Shown in pieces: positions 1-8,355 of a stretch of 64,000 bases of DNA. The notes below the pieces were generated by a model. It was not told the origin of the DNA. It saw only the letters and a list, made by a program, of their open reading frames with translations, and ran no database searches. Position 1 is the first letter of the stretch, and the number at the start of each line of letters is the position of its first letter. The position numbers and the translations under genes are program-made. Source of the DNA: Dinoroseobacter shibae DFL 12 = DSM 16493 (lineage in GTDB: Bacteria > Pseudomonadota > Alphaproteobacteria > Rhodobacterales > Rhodobacteraceae); NCBI RefSeq assembly GCF_000018145.1, contig NC_009952.1:1426001-1490000 (forward strand). The letters run 5' to 3'.

Positions 1-150
1 GGCGCACGGTTGCTGGCGGGGAGCTATTACGGCCAGACCATCCAGATCTGGTCGGCCCTCTTCGGGGCGGCGATTCTCGCGGCGGTTCTGGTCGGGATCA
101 TCGGCCTGATCCAGCGCATCACCCTCAAGCGGATGGGGCTGTCGCAATGA
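1..150 (+). CDS. ABC transporter permease, C-terminal fragment
   Basis: Only the last 49 codons are in the window; the gene begins upstream. The visible part contains one long hydrophobic stretch (residues about 20-36 of the fragment, rich in A, V, L, I and G), then a basic tail ending in RMGLSQ. This is typical of the last helix of a BPD_transp_1 (SsuC/TauC-like) permease. Its stop TGA overlaps the ATG of the next permease (ATGA), so the two are translationally coupled. It is probably one half of a heterodimeric permease pair for the importer completed by the binding protein at 1332. The family is inferred mainly from the coupling. Confidence 0.7.
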   Translation, partial: GARLLAGSYYGQTIQIWSALFGAAILAAVLVGIIGLIQRITLKRMGLSQ

Positions 151-1058
151 CGGCGCTTCTGTCGCCGAAGGCCGGTCTCTGGCCGTTTGTCGCGGTGCCG
201 TTGATCGCGGCGGTGCTGGACTGGCGGCTGGGGGTGATCCTTGCCATCTGGGCCGCGGCCTGGGCACTGAACATCCGCCTGTCGCAATCGGCCAGCCCGA
301 CGGCAAGGACGCTGGTGCCGGTGATCTTCGGGGTCACGATCCTGGTGCTGTGGGAGGTGACCGTGCGGCTCTATGCGGTGCCCGGTGTCATCCTGCCGCC
401 GCCCTCGGTGATCGGGGTGCGCATCGCGAACAGCCTGCCGATCCTGTGGGAGGATTTCGTGCAGACCTTCGTGAAGGGGGCGCTGTCGGGGTATGCGATG
501 GGCGCGGTCGCGGCCTTTGCGGTCGCCATTCTGGTGGACCGCTACGATTTCCTGCGCCGGGGGCTGCTGCCGGTGGGGAATTTCATGGCGGCGCTGCCGA
601 TCATCGGCACCGCACCCATCCTGGTGATGTGGTTCGGCTTCGATTGGGAATCCAAGGCGGCGGTGGTCGTGGTGATGGTGTTCTTCCCGATCCTGGTGAA
701 CACGGTCGAGGGTCTGCGCAGCGCCGACCGGATGCAGCGCGACCTGATGGAGACCTATGCCGCGACCAACTGGCAAAGCCTGCTCTATCTGCGCCTGCCT
801 GCGGCCATGCCGTTCATCTTCAACGGGTTGAAGATCGCCACGACACTTGCGCTGATCGGCGCCATCGTGGCGGAGTTCTTCGGCTCCCCGATCCGGGGCA
901 TGGGGTTCCGGATCTCGACCTCCGTGGGACAATTGGCGCTCGATATGGTCTGGGCGCAGATCACCGTAGCCGCCCTCGCCGGGTCCGCCTTTTACGGGGC
1001 GGTGGCCCTCATCGAACGGCGCGTGACCTTCTGGCACCCGTCCGTGCGCGGGCGCTGA
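147..1058 (+). CDS. ABC transporter permease (SsuC/TauC/ThiX-like)
   Basis: Inner-membrane permease of 303 aa. It has several hydrophobic helices, and the EAA-type cytoplasmic loop that contacts the ATPase is visible around residues 195-225 (METYAATNW, then LPAAMPFIFNGLKIA). The pattern matches permeases that serve NMT1/SsuA-type binding proteins (sulfonates, taurine, pyrimidines, nitrate). The ATG overlaps the upstream permease stop by 4 nt. A 273-nt gap separates it from the binding-protein gene at 1332. The ATPase of this system must lie upstream of the window. The substrate cannot be told from the permease alone. Confidence 0.88.
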   Translation: MTALLSPKAGLWPFVAVPLIAAVLDWRLGVILAIWAAAWALNIRLSQSASPTARTLVPVIFGVTILVLWEVTVRLYAVPGVILPPPSVIGVRIANSLPILWEDFVQTFVKGALSGYAMGAVAAFAVAILVDRYDFLRRGLLPVGNFMAALPIIGTAPILVMWFGFDWESKAAVVVVMVFFPILVNTVEGLRSADRMQRDLMETYAATNWQSLLYLRLPAAMPFIFNGLKIATTLALIGAIVAEFFGSPIRGMGFRISTSVGQLALDMVWAQITVAALAGSAFYGAVALIERRVTFWHPSVRGR

Positions 1059-1331
1059 AGCGCAACGCCGAAGGCCCCCGACACAGACGCGCAGCCGGGG
1101 AGACCCGCAGCCTGTGCGCGCCTGTCCGGGGCTGGGCAGGAGGCGCGCGCTCGACGGATGCAAAAGTCGCGCTCGGTGCGGTCAATCCATGCCCACCCCA
1201 GGCGCGATTATCGAATTTTCATCCGATCGCGTGCGGCTCTGCTGGCCTTTCTTGTCCCCATGGTCAGAATATCCCCGGAGCCCGCAGCATAGCGGGACGG
1301 GAAACCACGAATCACAACGGGAGTTACCAGT

Positions 1332-2321
1332 ATGAAATCGACGATGATCGGATTGGGGATCGCCGCCCTTGTGGGGGCAGGCGCCGCGCAAGCCGCGGAC
1401 GAGGTGAAGCTGCAACTGAAATGGGTCACCCAGGCCCAGTTCGCAGGCTATTACGTGGCGCTCGACAAGGGGTTCTACGAGGAGGAGAACCTCGACGTGA
1501 CGATCCTGCCGGGCGGGCCGGACATCGCGCCGACACAGGTGCTCGCCGGGGGCGGCGCGGATGTCACCGTCGAGTGGATGCCTGCCGCGCTCGCCGCCCG
1601 GGAAAAGGGCCTGCCGCTGGTCAATATCGCCCAGCCGTTCAAATCGTCGGGCATGATGCTGACCTGCTGGAAGGATGCCGGGATCGAGACGCCCGCCGAC
1701 CTGTCCAACCGGACCCTGGGCGTGTGGTTCTTTGGCAACGAGTTTCCGTTCATGTCCTGGATGAGCCAGCTCGGCATCTCCACCGAGGGCAAGTCCGAAA
1801 CCGGGGTCGAGGTGCTCAAGCAGGGCTTCAATGTCGACCCGCTCCTGCAACGGCAGGCGGACTGTATCTCCACCATGACCTATAACGAATACTGGCAGGT
1901 GATCGATGCGGGCGTGGACCCGGACGAACTGGTCACCTTCAAGTACGAGGACCAGGGCGTCGCGACGCTGGAAGACGGGCTCTACGTGCTGGAAGAGAAT
2001 CTCTCCGACCCGGCCTTCGAGGACAAGATGGTGCGCTTCGTGCGGGCCTCTATGCGCGGCTGGAAATACGCCGAGGAGAACCCCGAGGAAGCCGCCGAGA
2101 TCGTGCTCGACAACGACGCGACAGGGGCGCAGACCGAAAGCCATCAGAAGCGCATGATGGGCGAGGTCGCGAAGCTGACCGCGGGCTCCAACGGGGCGCT
2201 GGATCCGGCCGATTACGAACGCACCGTTGCGACGCTGCTGGCGGGCGGATCGGACCCGGTGATCACCAGGCAGCCCGAAGGGGCCTGGACCCACGCGATC
2301 ACGGATGCGGCGCTGAACTGA
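1332..2321 (+). CDS. NMT1/THI5-like ABC substrate-binding protein
   Basis: Periplasmic binding protein of 329 aa. A signal peptide covers residues 1-21 (cleavage after AQAA-type small residues), followed by the family opening LQLKWVTQAQFAGYYVA, in which an aromatic-rich N-lobe reads ligand. This start is typical of the NMT1/THI5 family, whose members bind the thiamine pyrimidine precursor, formylaminopyrimidines or riboflavin. The start is supported by a purine-rich ACGGGAG about 8 nt upstream. It follows the two permeases and is closed by a strong terminator at 2341. A pyrimidine- or flavin-like ligand is an inference from the family. Confidence 0.85.
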   Translation: MKSTMIGLGIAALVGAGAAQAADEVKLQLKWVTQAQFAGYYVALDKGFYEEENLDVTILPGGPDIAPTQVLAGGGADVTVEWMPAALAAREKGLPLVNIAQPFKSSGMMLTCWKDAGIETPADLSNRTLGVWFFGNEFPFMSWMSQLGISTEGKSETGVEVLKQGFNVDPLLQRQADCISTMTYNEYWQVIDAGVDPDELVTFKYEDQGVATLEDGLYVLEENLSDPAFEDKMVRFVRASMRGWKYAEENPEEAAEIVLDNDATGAQTESHQKRMMGEVAKLTAGSNGALDPADYERTVATLLAGGSDPVITRQPEGAWTHAITDAALN

Positions 2322-2340
2322 TCCGACGGTCCTGAGCTAG

Positions 2341-2372
2341 CCCCGCGCGCCGGATCGGCGCGCGGGGTTTTT
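2341..2372 (+). terminator. Rho-independent terminator of the first ABC operon
   Basis: A perfect 12-bp GC stem (2341-2352 with 2356-2367) closes a 3-nt GAT loop and is followed directly by five T residues. It lies 19 nt after the binding-protein stop, so it ends that transcript. Confidence 0.93.
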
Positions 2373-2404
2373 CGTGTCCGCCGGCCATATGGCGGACGGA
2401 TACT

Positions 2405-2674
2405 CCTAATAGATGCCGACGCGGCGCCCTCTACAATTAGCGGTGCCTCCCCCGCGGGTCCACCACACCGGCCCCGCATGGAAAAAATTCCGCGAAAGGC
2501 GAAAAATTCTCTTGCTCCGACTCGGGTTTGGTCTCATATCGCGCCGCAGTGACGCCAACGCACGCGCCTCTGCCGGGGCGGACCGCAAAAGGTCCAAGCA
2601 GGTTATGTAGCGACGGTAACGTCTTCTTTGGTACTGGTCGGGACCTCTGGGGCCCGGGTCTGATGGAGATGACC
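2405..2674 (+). promoter_or_regulatory. Long structured leader of the decarboxylase gene (speF-like RNA candidate)
   Basis: About 270 nt without a convincing gene lies between the terminator at 2341 and the decarboxylase start. It holds local hairpins: GGACC/GGTCC at 2580-2595, a GACG-GTAA-CGTC tetraloop hairpin at 2612-2623, and a GC-rich fold at 2641-2660 just before the ribosome binding site. Alphaproteobacterial ornithine decarboxylase genes are known to carry a conserved leader, the speF RNA motif. Position and gene context fit that element, but a match to its consensus was not tested. Confidence 0.38.
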
Positions 2675-3859
2675 ATGAACGCTTACGTAACCGGGCTCGC
2701 CCGTTCCCGTCCCCTTGCACCCATCGAAACCGTGGAATCGCGTCTGCGCGGCTTCATCGACGGCCGGATCTTCGACCGTCCGACGCTGGTGCTCGACTGC
2801 GATGCGGTGGTGGCGAAATACCACGCGCTGGCGCATGGCCTGGGGCAGGGGACGCTGATCCATTACGCGATGAAGGCCAACCCGGCGCCCGAGATCCTGC
2901 GCGCGCTGGCGGCCGAGGGGTGCGGCTTCGACGCGGCCTCCCGCGGCGAGATCGAACTGGCCCTGGCCGCCGGGGCCACCGCGGCGCGGATCTCCTTTGG
3001 CAACACGATCAAGCGTCCTTCGGACATCGCCTTCGCCCATGCCCACGGGATCGACCTCTTTGCGGCCGATGCCGAGGCCGAGCTGGACAAGATCGCCGCC
3101 CATGCGCCGGGCGCGCGGGTCTTCCTGCGTGTGCTGGTGGGGGCGACCGGGGCCGACTGGCCGCTGTCGCGCAAGTTCGGCTGCGCGCCCGACACCGCCC
3201 TGCGCCTGATGGACCGCGCGGCGTTTCTCGGCCTGCGCCCGGTGGGCCTGAGCTTCCACGTGGGCTCCCAGACCCGCGATCCCGGCATGTGGTCCGACAC
3301 GCTCGACCAGATGGCCGAGATCTGGCACGCGGGCCGCGCCCGGGGCCATGACCTCAACCTGATCAATATCGGCGGCGGCTTCCCGGCATTCTACGGCGAT
3401 CCGATCCTGGAGGCCGAGACCTATGCCGGGCGCGTCGGCGCGCTGGTGCGGGCGCGGTTCGGCGATGCCACCGTGATGGCGGAGCCGGGCCGGGGTCTGG
3501 TGGCCGAAGCGGGCATGATCGTGGCCGAAGTGCTGCTGGTGTCGCGCAAATCCGAGGACGATCTGTGTCGCTGGGTGTACCTGGATATCGGCAAGTTCTC
3601 GGGTCTGGCCGAAACCATGGAAGAGGCGATCCGCTACCAGTTCGTCACCCCCCATGACGGCGGCGAAACCGGCCCCTGCATCATGGCCGGTCCCTCCTGC
3701 GACAGCGCCGATGTGCTCTACGAGCAGCGGCCCGTGCACCTGCCCATGGCGCTGCAATCGGGCGACCGCATCCTGATCAAGGCCACCGGAGCCTACACCA
3801 CCACCTATTCCAGCGTGGGCTTCAACGGCTTCCCGCCGCTCGATCTGATCGTGATCTGA
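2675..3859 (+). CDS. Fold-III PLP-dependent ornithine/lysine-type decarboxylase
   Basis: Cytosolic decarboxylase of 394 aa, probably making putrescine from ornithine (or cadaverine from lysine). The N-terminal alanine-racemase-like barrel carries the PLP lysine in YAMKANP (Lys67). A HVGSQ motif, the GGGFP turn and EPGRG (about residue 269) bind PLP phosphate and substrate. The second-subunit active-site cysteine is in GPSCDSADV (about Cys342), followed by a C-terminal YTTTYSS motif. The start at 2675 is chosen because GGAG at 2665-2668 is correctly spaced; an in-frame ATG at 2663 lacks a site. It stands alone between two terminators. The exact substrate preference is not decided by sequence. 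Confidence 0.9.
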   Translation: MNAYVTGLARSRPLAPIETVESRLRGFIDGRIFDRPTLVLDCDAVVAKYHALAHGLGQGTLIHYAMKANPAPEILRALAAEGCGFDAASRGEIELALAAGATAARISFGNTIKRPSDIAFAHAHGIDLFAADAEAELDKIAAHAPGARVFLRVLVGATGADWPLSRKFGCAPDTALRLMDRAAFLGLRPVGLSFHVGSQTRDPGMWSDTLDQMAEIWHAGRARGHDLNLINIGGGFPAFYGDPILEAETYAGRVGALVRARFGDATVMAEPGRGLVAEAGMIVAEVLLVSRKSEDDLCRWVYLDIGKFSGLAETMEEAIRYQFVTPHDGGETGPCIMAGPSCDSADVLYEQRPVHLPMALQSGDRILIKATGAYTTTYSSVGFNGFPPLDLIVI

Positions 3860-3870
3860 GCCGCGGGCAC

Positions 3871-3913
3871 CGAGGCGGCGCCTGCTTCGGCAGAAGGGCG
3901 TGGCGCCGCCTCG
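3871..3913. terminator. Shared hairpin between convergent genes
   Basis: A perfect 12-bp inverted repeat (3871-3882 with 3902-3913) with a 19-nt loop fills the gap between the decarboxylase stop (3859) and the convergent creatininase stop (3916). It has no clear T-tract on either strand, so it may act as a bidirectional terminator or an mRNA 3'-end stabiliser. Confidence 0.6.
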
Positions 3914-3915
3914 TG

Positions 3916-4713
3916 TCAGAGATCAGGGTAGGTTGGCGCGATCCCGTCCAGGGGCAGGTCGCGCAGCTTCCTGAGCAGGTCGATCATGCCCCCCACCTGA
4001 TGGGCACAGGTCGCCTCCCCCTTGGCGGCGGTGGCGGCACTGGCATCGCCCACGGTGCCGGCGGCGTTCAGGTCCGACGACACCCAGCCCAGGCTCACCG
4101 GCCCGATGGGCGAGATCGGGGCGCCCTGGGCAGTCGAGGCGAAATTCCGCGCCTGCGCCATGTCCACGGTATGGGGCTGGAAATGCAGCATCAGCGAGGT
4201 TTCCACATCCCCGCCATGGATGCCGAAGGCGCGCTCGGTGTCGGAATACATCCCCTCCGGCGTGCCGAAGCTCATCCACTGGGTCTTCACCGCCAACATC
4301 CCGGCCCGCACGCGAAGCTCGCGGCTGAGGATCGACACCAGGTCCAGGTTGCCGCCATGGGAGTTGACGCAGACGATCTTGCGCAGCCCCGCGCGCGCGA
4401 CCGACAGACCGGTTTCCCGCCAGGCACCAAGGGCGGTCTCCGCCTCCAGGGTCAGGGTGCCGGGGGCGTGGATATGCTCGTTCGACTTGCCCACCGCCTG
4501 GATCGGCAAAATGCGGATGTTCAGGTCCTCGGGCAAAGCGGCGCAGAGCGCGTCCAGCATCCCGGCCATGATCATCGTATCGGTGCCCGTGGGCAGGTGC
4601 GGTCCGTGCTGCTCGATCGCGGCCGTGGGCAGGATCGCGATAACACGTTCCGGGTCCAGACCGTCAAACTCCGTCGTGCGGTACTCCGCCCACCAATGCC
4701 GTCGCTCAGCCAT
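3916..4713 (-). CDS. Creatininase-family amidohydrolase
   Basis: Enzyme of 265 aa in the creatininase/FAPy-deformylase (ArfB) family, which uses a two-metal centre to hydrolyse cyclic or formyl amides. The metal ligands are visible: EQHGPH (Glu34, His36, His39) and TD (Asp45), VNSHGGN (His119), and HGGDVETS (His166, Glu171). It is the last gene of the long minus-strand operon and its ATG overlaps the preceding oxygenase stop by 8 nt. An ATG 63 nt upstream would extend it into the neighbour and is not used. Context suggests it opens or deformylates an N-heterocycle-derived intermediate; the actual substrate is unknown. Confidence 0.87.
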   Translation of the reverse strand: MAERRHWWAEYRTTEFDGLDPERVIAILPTAAIEQHGPHLPTGTDTMIMAGMLDALCAALPEDLNIRILPIQAVGKSNEHIHAPGTLTLEAETALGAWRETGLSVARAGLRKIVCVNSHGGNLDLVSILSRELRVRAGMLAVKTQWMSFGTPEGMYSDTERAFGIHGGDVETSLMLHFQPHTVDMAQARNFASTAQGAPISPIGPVSLGWVSSDLNAAGTVGDASAATAAKGEATCAHQVGGMIDLLRKLRDLPLDGIAPTYPDL

Positions 4714-5611
4714 AGGTCGCCTCCAGACGGCTGCGCAGGTAATCCGCACCCGTGGTCTCGGGGTATTTCGGCGCACCGGTGCCGGGCAGGGCGGAGATCA
4801 CCGCATCGGGATTGGGGTCGAGGAAGAAGGCCAGCGACCGGCGCGGGCGCGGCGGCGGCAACACCCGGTGCGGGGTCGAGACATAGGTGTCGTTCGACCA
4901 GCGCATCAGGCAGTCACCGATATTGACGATATAGGCCCCGGGCACATCGGGCACGTCCGTCCAGGCGTCCGAGCCGCGCACCCGCAGCTGCAACCCGGGA
5001 ACACCGTCGGTGCGCAAGAAGGTCAGCGCCCCGTAATCCGTATGCGCGCCCGCGCCGATACCGGCGGCCGGATCGCCCGCAGGATACCGCAACAGCCGCA
5101 GCGTCGCCATGGGCGCATCGAAATCGCGGTCGAAATGGTCCGGCGCAAGGCCCAGGTCGCGCGCCACCAGCCTCATCACCTGCACGCCCAAGGCCTGAAC
5201 TGCCTCGAAATAGCGGCGCAGCGTCGGCGCAAAACCCGGCAGCTTCGGCCAGCGATTGGCCGCCCGAAACGGCTCCCCCGCCAGGACGCGCGGGTCGTCC
5301 GCCGCCAGGTCGAGCCCCATGTTGAACGCTTCCTTGCGGTCCACAGCCCCGCCTTCGGGATCCAGCCGCTCGGTGCCCTCCGCGGCCCAGCCCCGGTTGG
5401 TGGCATCGATCGCCACGCGCGCCTTCTCGGCGCTCGGCAGGTCGAAGAACCGGTCCCCCTCGGCAAAGACCGCCGTGATCAGGGCCTCGGGGATACCGTG
5501 CTCGGTCAGCAGGAAGAACCCGGGCCCGCGCGCCGCGGCCCCAAGCTCCGCAGCCAGCCCCTGCGGGTCGCGCGTCAGCTTCGCGCCGTCGAGAACCGGA
5601 ACCTCCATCAC
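4706..5611 (-). CDS. Isopenicillin-N-synthase-like 2-oxoglutarate/Fe(II) oxygenase
   Basis: Oxygenase of 301 aa with an N-terminal DIOX_N region and a C-terminal jelly-roll. Iron ligands are His190 and Asp192 (AHTDYG) and distal His248 (STPHRV); an Arg-x-Ser-like pair (Arg257/Arg258-Ser259) would hold the 2-oxoglutarate carboxylate. The family hydroxylates or oxidises small metabolites, and fungal thymine-7-hydroxylase belongs to the same superfamily. Here it lies between a quinone-reductase pair and a creatininase-like amidohydrolase with overlapping stop/start codons, so it is almost certainly a step of the same pathway. The substrate is inferred only as a small polar heterocycle. Confidence 0.88.
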   Translation of the reverse strand: MMEVPVLDGAKLTRDPQGLAAELGAAARGPGFFLLTEHGIPEALITAVFAEGDRFFDLPSAEKARVAIDATNRGWAAEGTERLDPEGGAVDRKEAFNMGLDLAADDPRVLAGEPFRAANRWPKLPGFAPTLRRYFEAVQALGVQVMRLVARDLGLAPDHFDRDFDAPMATLRLLRYPAGDPAAGIGAGAHTDYGALTFLRTDGVPGLQLRVRGSDAWTDVPDVPGAYIVNIGDCLMRWSNDTYVSTPHRVLPPPRPRRSLAFFLDPNPDAVISALPGTGAPKYPETTGADYLRSRLEATYG

Positions 5612-6243
5612 GCCACCGCCGTCTTGTTGCCCCTGCGGGAGGGTGCCTTACCGATCAGCTTGTCCATGGCCTTGCCCACCTTCACGAGATGCGCCGCCCG
5701 GCTTTCCGGGGTCGAGCTGTCCATCAGGTAATGGGCTGCAAAATGCACCTTGCACCCCTTGGCGCAGATCAGCCGCACGCCGCGCGTGAGCGTCCGCCGT
5801 CCGGGTGCGCCCACCAGCGAGGTCAACCACCGGCTCGCCCCGCAGGTGGTGAAAACCCCCATGGAGGTGATGTTGGTCAGACCGGGCCGGATATCCTTGT
5901 TCTCCGCATCGGGCATCAGGAAGGCGACATCGGGCAGAAGCACCCGGTCGAGCCAGCCTTTCAGCATCGCGGGCAGCCCGTACCACCAGGTCGGATAGAC
6001 GAAGATCAGCGTATCGGCCCAGCGCAGGTCCGCCACGTCGCGGGCGACAGGCGCCACATTCGCCGGGCAGTCGAGATAGGCATCGAACTCGCAGGCCGGC
6101 AGGATCGGATCGAACTGACGTTGATAGAGATCGATCAGCCGCACCTCCGCCCCCCGGCGCTGCAGCTTGTCCAGAACCGTGTCCCGCACGGCGGCGTTGA
6201 AACTTCCCTCTTTGGGATGGCAATACACGACCAAGGCGCGCAT
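5608..6243 (-). CDS. Flavodoxin-fold NAD(P)H:quinone oxidoreductase, copy 1
   Basis: A 211-aa member of the Flavodoxin_2 (NQO1/MdaB/KefF-like) family, which uses FMN or FAD and NAD(P)H for two-electron reductions. The N-terminus RALVVYCHPKEGSFNAA is the phosphate-binding loop of the family, and VYPTWWYGLPAMLKGWLDRV (about residues 83-102) is its hallmark isoalloxazine motif. The C-terminus is basic. Its stop overlaps the oxygenase ATG (ATGA), and its own start overlaps the stop of the paralogue upstream. It probably supplies electrons to, or recycles a flavin/quinone for, the oxidative steps of this operon. Confidence 0.87.
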   Translation of the reverse strand: MRALVVYCHPKEGSFNAAVRDTVLDKLQRRGAEVRLIDLYQRQFDPILPACEFDAYLDCPANVAPVARDVADLRWADTLIFVYPTWWYGLPAMLKGWLDRVLLPDVAFLMPDAENKDIRPGLTNITSMGVFTTCGASRWLTSLVGAPGRRTLTRGVRLICAKGCKVHFAAHYLMDSSTPESRAAHLVKVGKAMDKLIGKAPSRRGNKTAVA

Positions 6244-6842
6244 CAGAAAGCCTCCATCTCCCGGGTCACCTTCGACAGGAAAGCGGCCCTCTTGGCATCG
6301 CTCGCGCGGTTCATGTCATAAAGCGCGAGGTACCGCATCTTGAACGGGCGACAAACGTGCCAGACAGCCCGCTTGACGCAATGACGGGGCGGGTCCCCTG
6401 CGAGCAACGCACGGGTACGCGTACCCCCGTAAGTTGTCACAGCCGCCAGCCGTTTGATATGCGTCAGATTGGGCCGGACCTTGCCATCCACCAGTTTGAA
6501 GGACACGTCCGGCAGGAAGACCCGGTCGAGAAAGCCTTTCAGAATGGCGGGATAGCCGAAATTCCACACCGGGAACACCATCACCAACGCATCCGCCGCC
6601 CGCACCCGCGCGACGTAGTCGGCGACCGGGGCGATGTTGTCGGGGGAAGTGTGATAGCCGCGCCGCTCCGCCTCCGACAGGACCGGATCGAACCCTTCGG
6701 CATAAAGATCGCAATCGTCCACCTCCCAGCCACGCGCGCGCAATGTCTCCACCACCGTCCGGTGCAAGGCCTGCGAAAAACTCTCCGCACAAGGGTGCGC
6801 GGCCAGCACCAGAACCCGCCCGAGGCTCATGTCCAGCGCCAC
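6243..6842 (-). CDS. Flavodoxin-fold NAD(P)H:quinone oxidoreductase, copy 2
   Basis: A 199-aa paralogue of the next gene. It has the AAHPCAESFSQAL phosphate loop and the hallmark VFPVWNFGYPAILKGFLDRV (about residues 88-107). The start may be the ATG at 6830, since MSLGRVLVLAAHP would be the usual family N-terminus; the first ATG adds four residues. A 1-nt stop/start overlap with the next gene marks the pair as co-translated. Two adjacent divergent copies suggest either a heterodimeric reductase or two separate reductions in the same pathway. Confidence 0.86.
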   Translation of the reverse strand: MALDMSLGRVLVLAAHPCAESFSQALHRTVVETLRARGWEVDDCDLYAEGFDPVLSEAERRGYHTSPDNIAPVADYVARVRAADALVMVFPVWNFGYPAILKGFLDRVFLPDVSFKLVDGKVRPNLTHIKRLAAVTTYGGTRTRALLAGDPPRHCVKRAVWHVCRPFKMRYLALYDMNRASDAKRAAFLSKVTREMEAF

Positions 6843-6863
6843 TCAAGTCCGAAAATATCCTGG

Positions 6864-6900
6864 GGGGAGGCTGCGGCGCAGCCGGGGGGCAAAGCCCCCC
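6864..6900. repeat. Double hairpin, REP-like intergenic element
   Basis: In the 106-nt gap between the FAD oxidase and the quinone reductases lie two adjacent inverted repeats: GGCTGC-GGC-GCAGCC (6869-6883) and a 7-bp G/C stem GGGGGGC-AAA-GCCCCCC (6884-6900). The compact palindromic pair resembles bacterial REP elements or a processing/stabilising structure inside a polycistronic mRNA. No second copy was noticed in the window. Confidence 0.5.
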
Positions 6901-6948
6901 AGACGCGTGTATTGCCCTGGGCGCAGCCCACATTTTGAAAACCGCGGG

Positions 6949-8355
6949 TCACTCCGCCGCCGTCATCTTCGGATAGGCGTACATTTCCGAAAAATCGAAA
7001 TCGGGATCGTCCCAGGCGATCATCTTGCCCGGGTTGAGCAATCCCTTGGGGTCCGCCTCGCGCTTGAAGGCCAGCTGTCGGTCATCCACGGTCTGCCTCC
7101 CGCCTTCCTCCAGGGTGTAGCGATGCGGGTTGAAGATCATGGCACCTGCCTCCTCGTGGATGCGCACGATCTCGTCCAGCCGCGCCTCGGTGGTGAATTT
7201 CACCAGGCTCAGCCCCGCGAACATCACCTTGCCATTCTCGCGCAGCACTTCGAGATGCTGCAACACCTCCGGGCTGAACTCGTCGCGCATCTTCTCAACC
7301 AGGTTCAGATGCTCGGGGAAGCCATAGCGCACCTGCAGATAGGTGATGCTCGGGTCGACCTTGAGCGCGCGCAGGGTCGTGTGGTTCCAGCCATATTCGA
7401 ACACCGGCCCGGGCCCGCGCGCCCAGTCATTGTCGTCGGAGCGATAGATCACCCGCGCCTGCGGCCGCCGCCCGAGGAAGGTCTCGAACCCGTCCATGGA
7501 GTGCGGGGCAACCATCAGGCCGATGACCGTGTCCTTGTCGGTCACATGCCCCTTCAGCCGCTGGAAATAGTCGAAGGGCGCGGGGGCTTCGTAAACGCTG
7601 GCGAGCTTGATCAGGATGCCGTCCTCATTGGCCAGTTCCTCGGCAAACCGCGCGGCGTCCATGAAATCCTCGCAGGCCACGAACATCTCGACCCAGTCAT
7701 AGGCCGGGGCCAGCGGCATCTCGATCTCGGTGATGATCCCGTTGGTGCCGTAGGCGTGGGACACGCGCGCCAGTTCTTCGCCGCGGAATTCCAGCACCCG
7801 CGGCTCTTCCTCCATGGTCACGACGCGCAACCGGATGATGTTGCCGAGATCGCGCAGGGATCCCCAGGTGCAGGAGCCGACCCCGCCGGAACCCCCGGCG
7901 ATGAACCCGCCGATGGTGGCCGTGGCCCAGGTGGAGGAAAACATGCGGATTTCCTGACCCGAGTCCGCCTTGCAGGCGGCATCGAGATCCTTCAGCAGAA
8001 TCCCCGGCTCGCAGATCACGCGACCCGGCGCGATTTCCTTGACGCCCGTCATATGCCGCAGATGCATGACGCAGCCGCCGCGCATGGGCATGGCCTGGCC
8101 GTAATTCCCGGTGCCCGCACCGCGCGTGGTGACCGGCACGTCATGGGCATAGCAGATCCGCAGCACCTCGATCACCTCGGCCTCATTGCGCGGGCTGACC
8201 ACGAAGTCGGCGACCAGGTGATCCATCCGCGCCTTCAACACCGGCGAGTACCAGAAGAAATCTCGGCTCTTGGATTTAATCGCGTTCTCGTTCTGCTCGA
8301 TATCGAGATGGGCGAGGGCGGCCTTCGCGGCGGCCACGTTGTCGGGCATGGTCAT
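6949..8355 (-). CDS. FAD-linked oxidase (PCMH/VAO-type, GlcD-like)
   Basis: Flavoprotein of 468 aa. The N-terminal FAD-binding PCMH fold contains the pyrophosphate motif TTRGAGTGNYGQAMP (about residues 75-89) and GGFIAGGSGGVGS (about 140-152); the C-terminal half is a cap-like domain. The fold is shared with glycolate, lactate and aryl-alcohol oxidases and dehydrogenases. The start at 8355 is set by the ATGA overlap with the amidohydrolase stop. In the operon it likely oxidises a hydroxyl or amine of the imported compound and may pass electrons to the flavodoxin-fold reductases. The exact substrate is unknown. Confidence 0.86.
   Translation of the reverse strand: MTMPDNVAAAKAALAHLDIEQNENAIKSKSRDFFWYSPVLKARMDHLVADFVVSPRNEAEVIEVLRICYAHDVPVTTRGAGTGNYGQAMPMRGGCVMHLRHMTGVKEIAPGRVICEPGILLKDLDAACKADSGQEIRMFSSTWATATIGGFIAGGSGGVGSCTWGSLRDLGNIIRLRVVTMEEEPRVLEFRGEELARVSHAYGTNGIITEIEMPLAPAYDWVEMFVACEDFMDAARFAEELANEDGILIKLASVYEAPAPFDYFQRLKGHVTDKDTVIGLMVAPHSMDGFETFLGRRPQARVIYRSDDNDWARGPGPVFEYGWNHTTLRALKVDPSITYLQVRYGFPEHLNLVEKMRDEFSPEVLQHLEVLRENGKVMFAGLSLVKFTTEARLDEIVRIHEEAGAMIFNPHRYTLEEGGRQTVDDRQLAFKREADPKGLLNPGKMIAWDDPDFDFSEMYAYPKMTAAE

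Noticed and set aside
27-1163. Long antisense reading frames across nearly every real gene (for example opposite the first permease)
   Set aside because: High GC content makes long spurious frames. Their translations are Arg/His/Gln/Pro-rich, lack ribosome sites and have no domains, while the opposite strand encodes recognisable proteins.
2528-2674. N-terminal extension of the decarboxylase
   Set aside because: The added residues are unlike any decarboxylase N-terminus, and ATG 2675 has a well-placed GGAG site.
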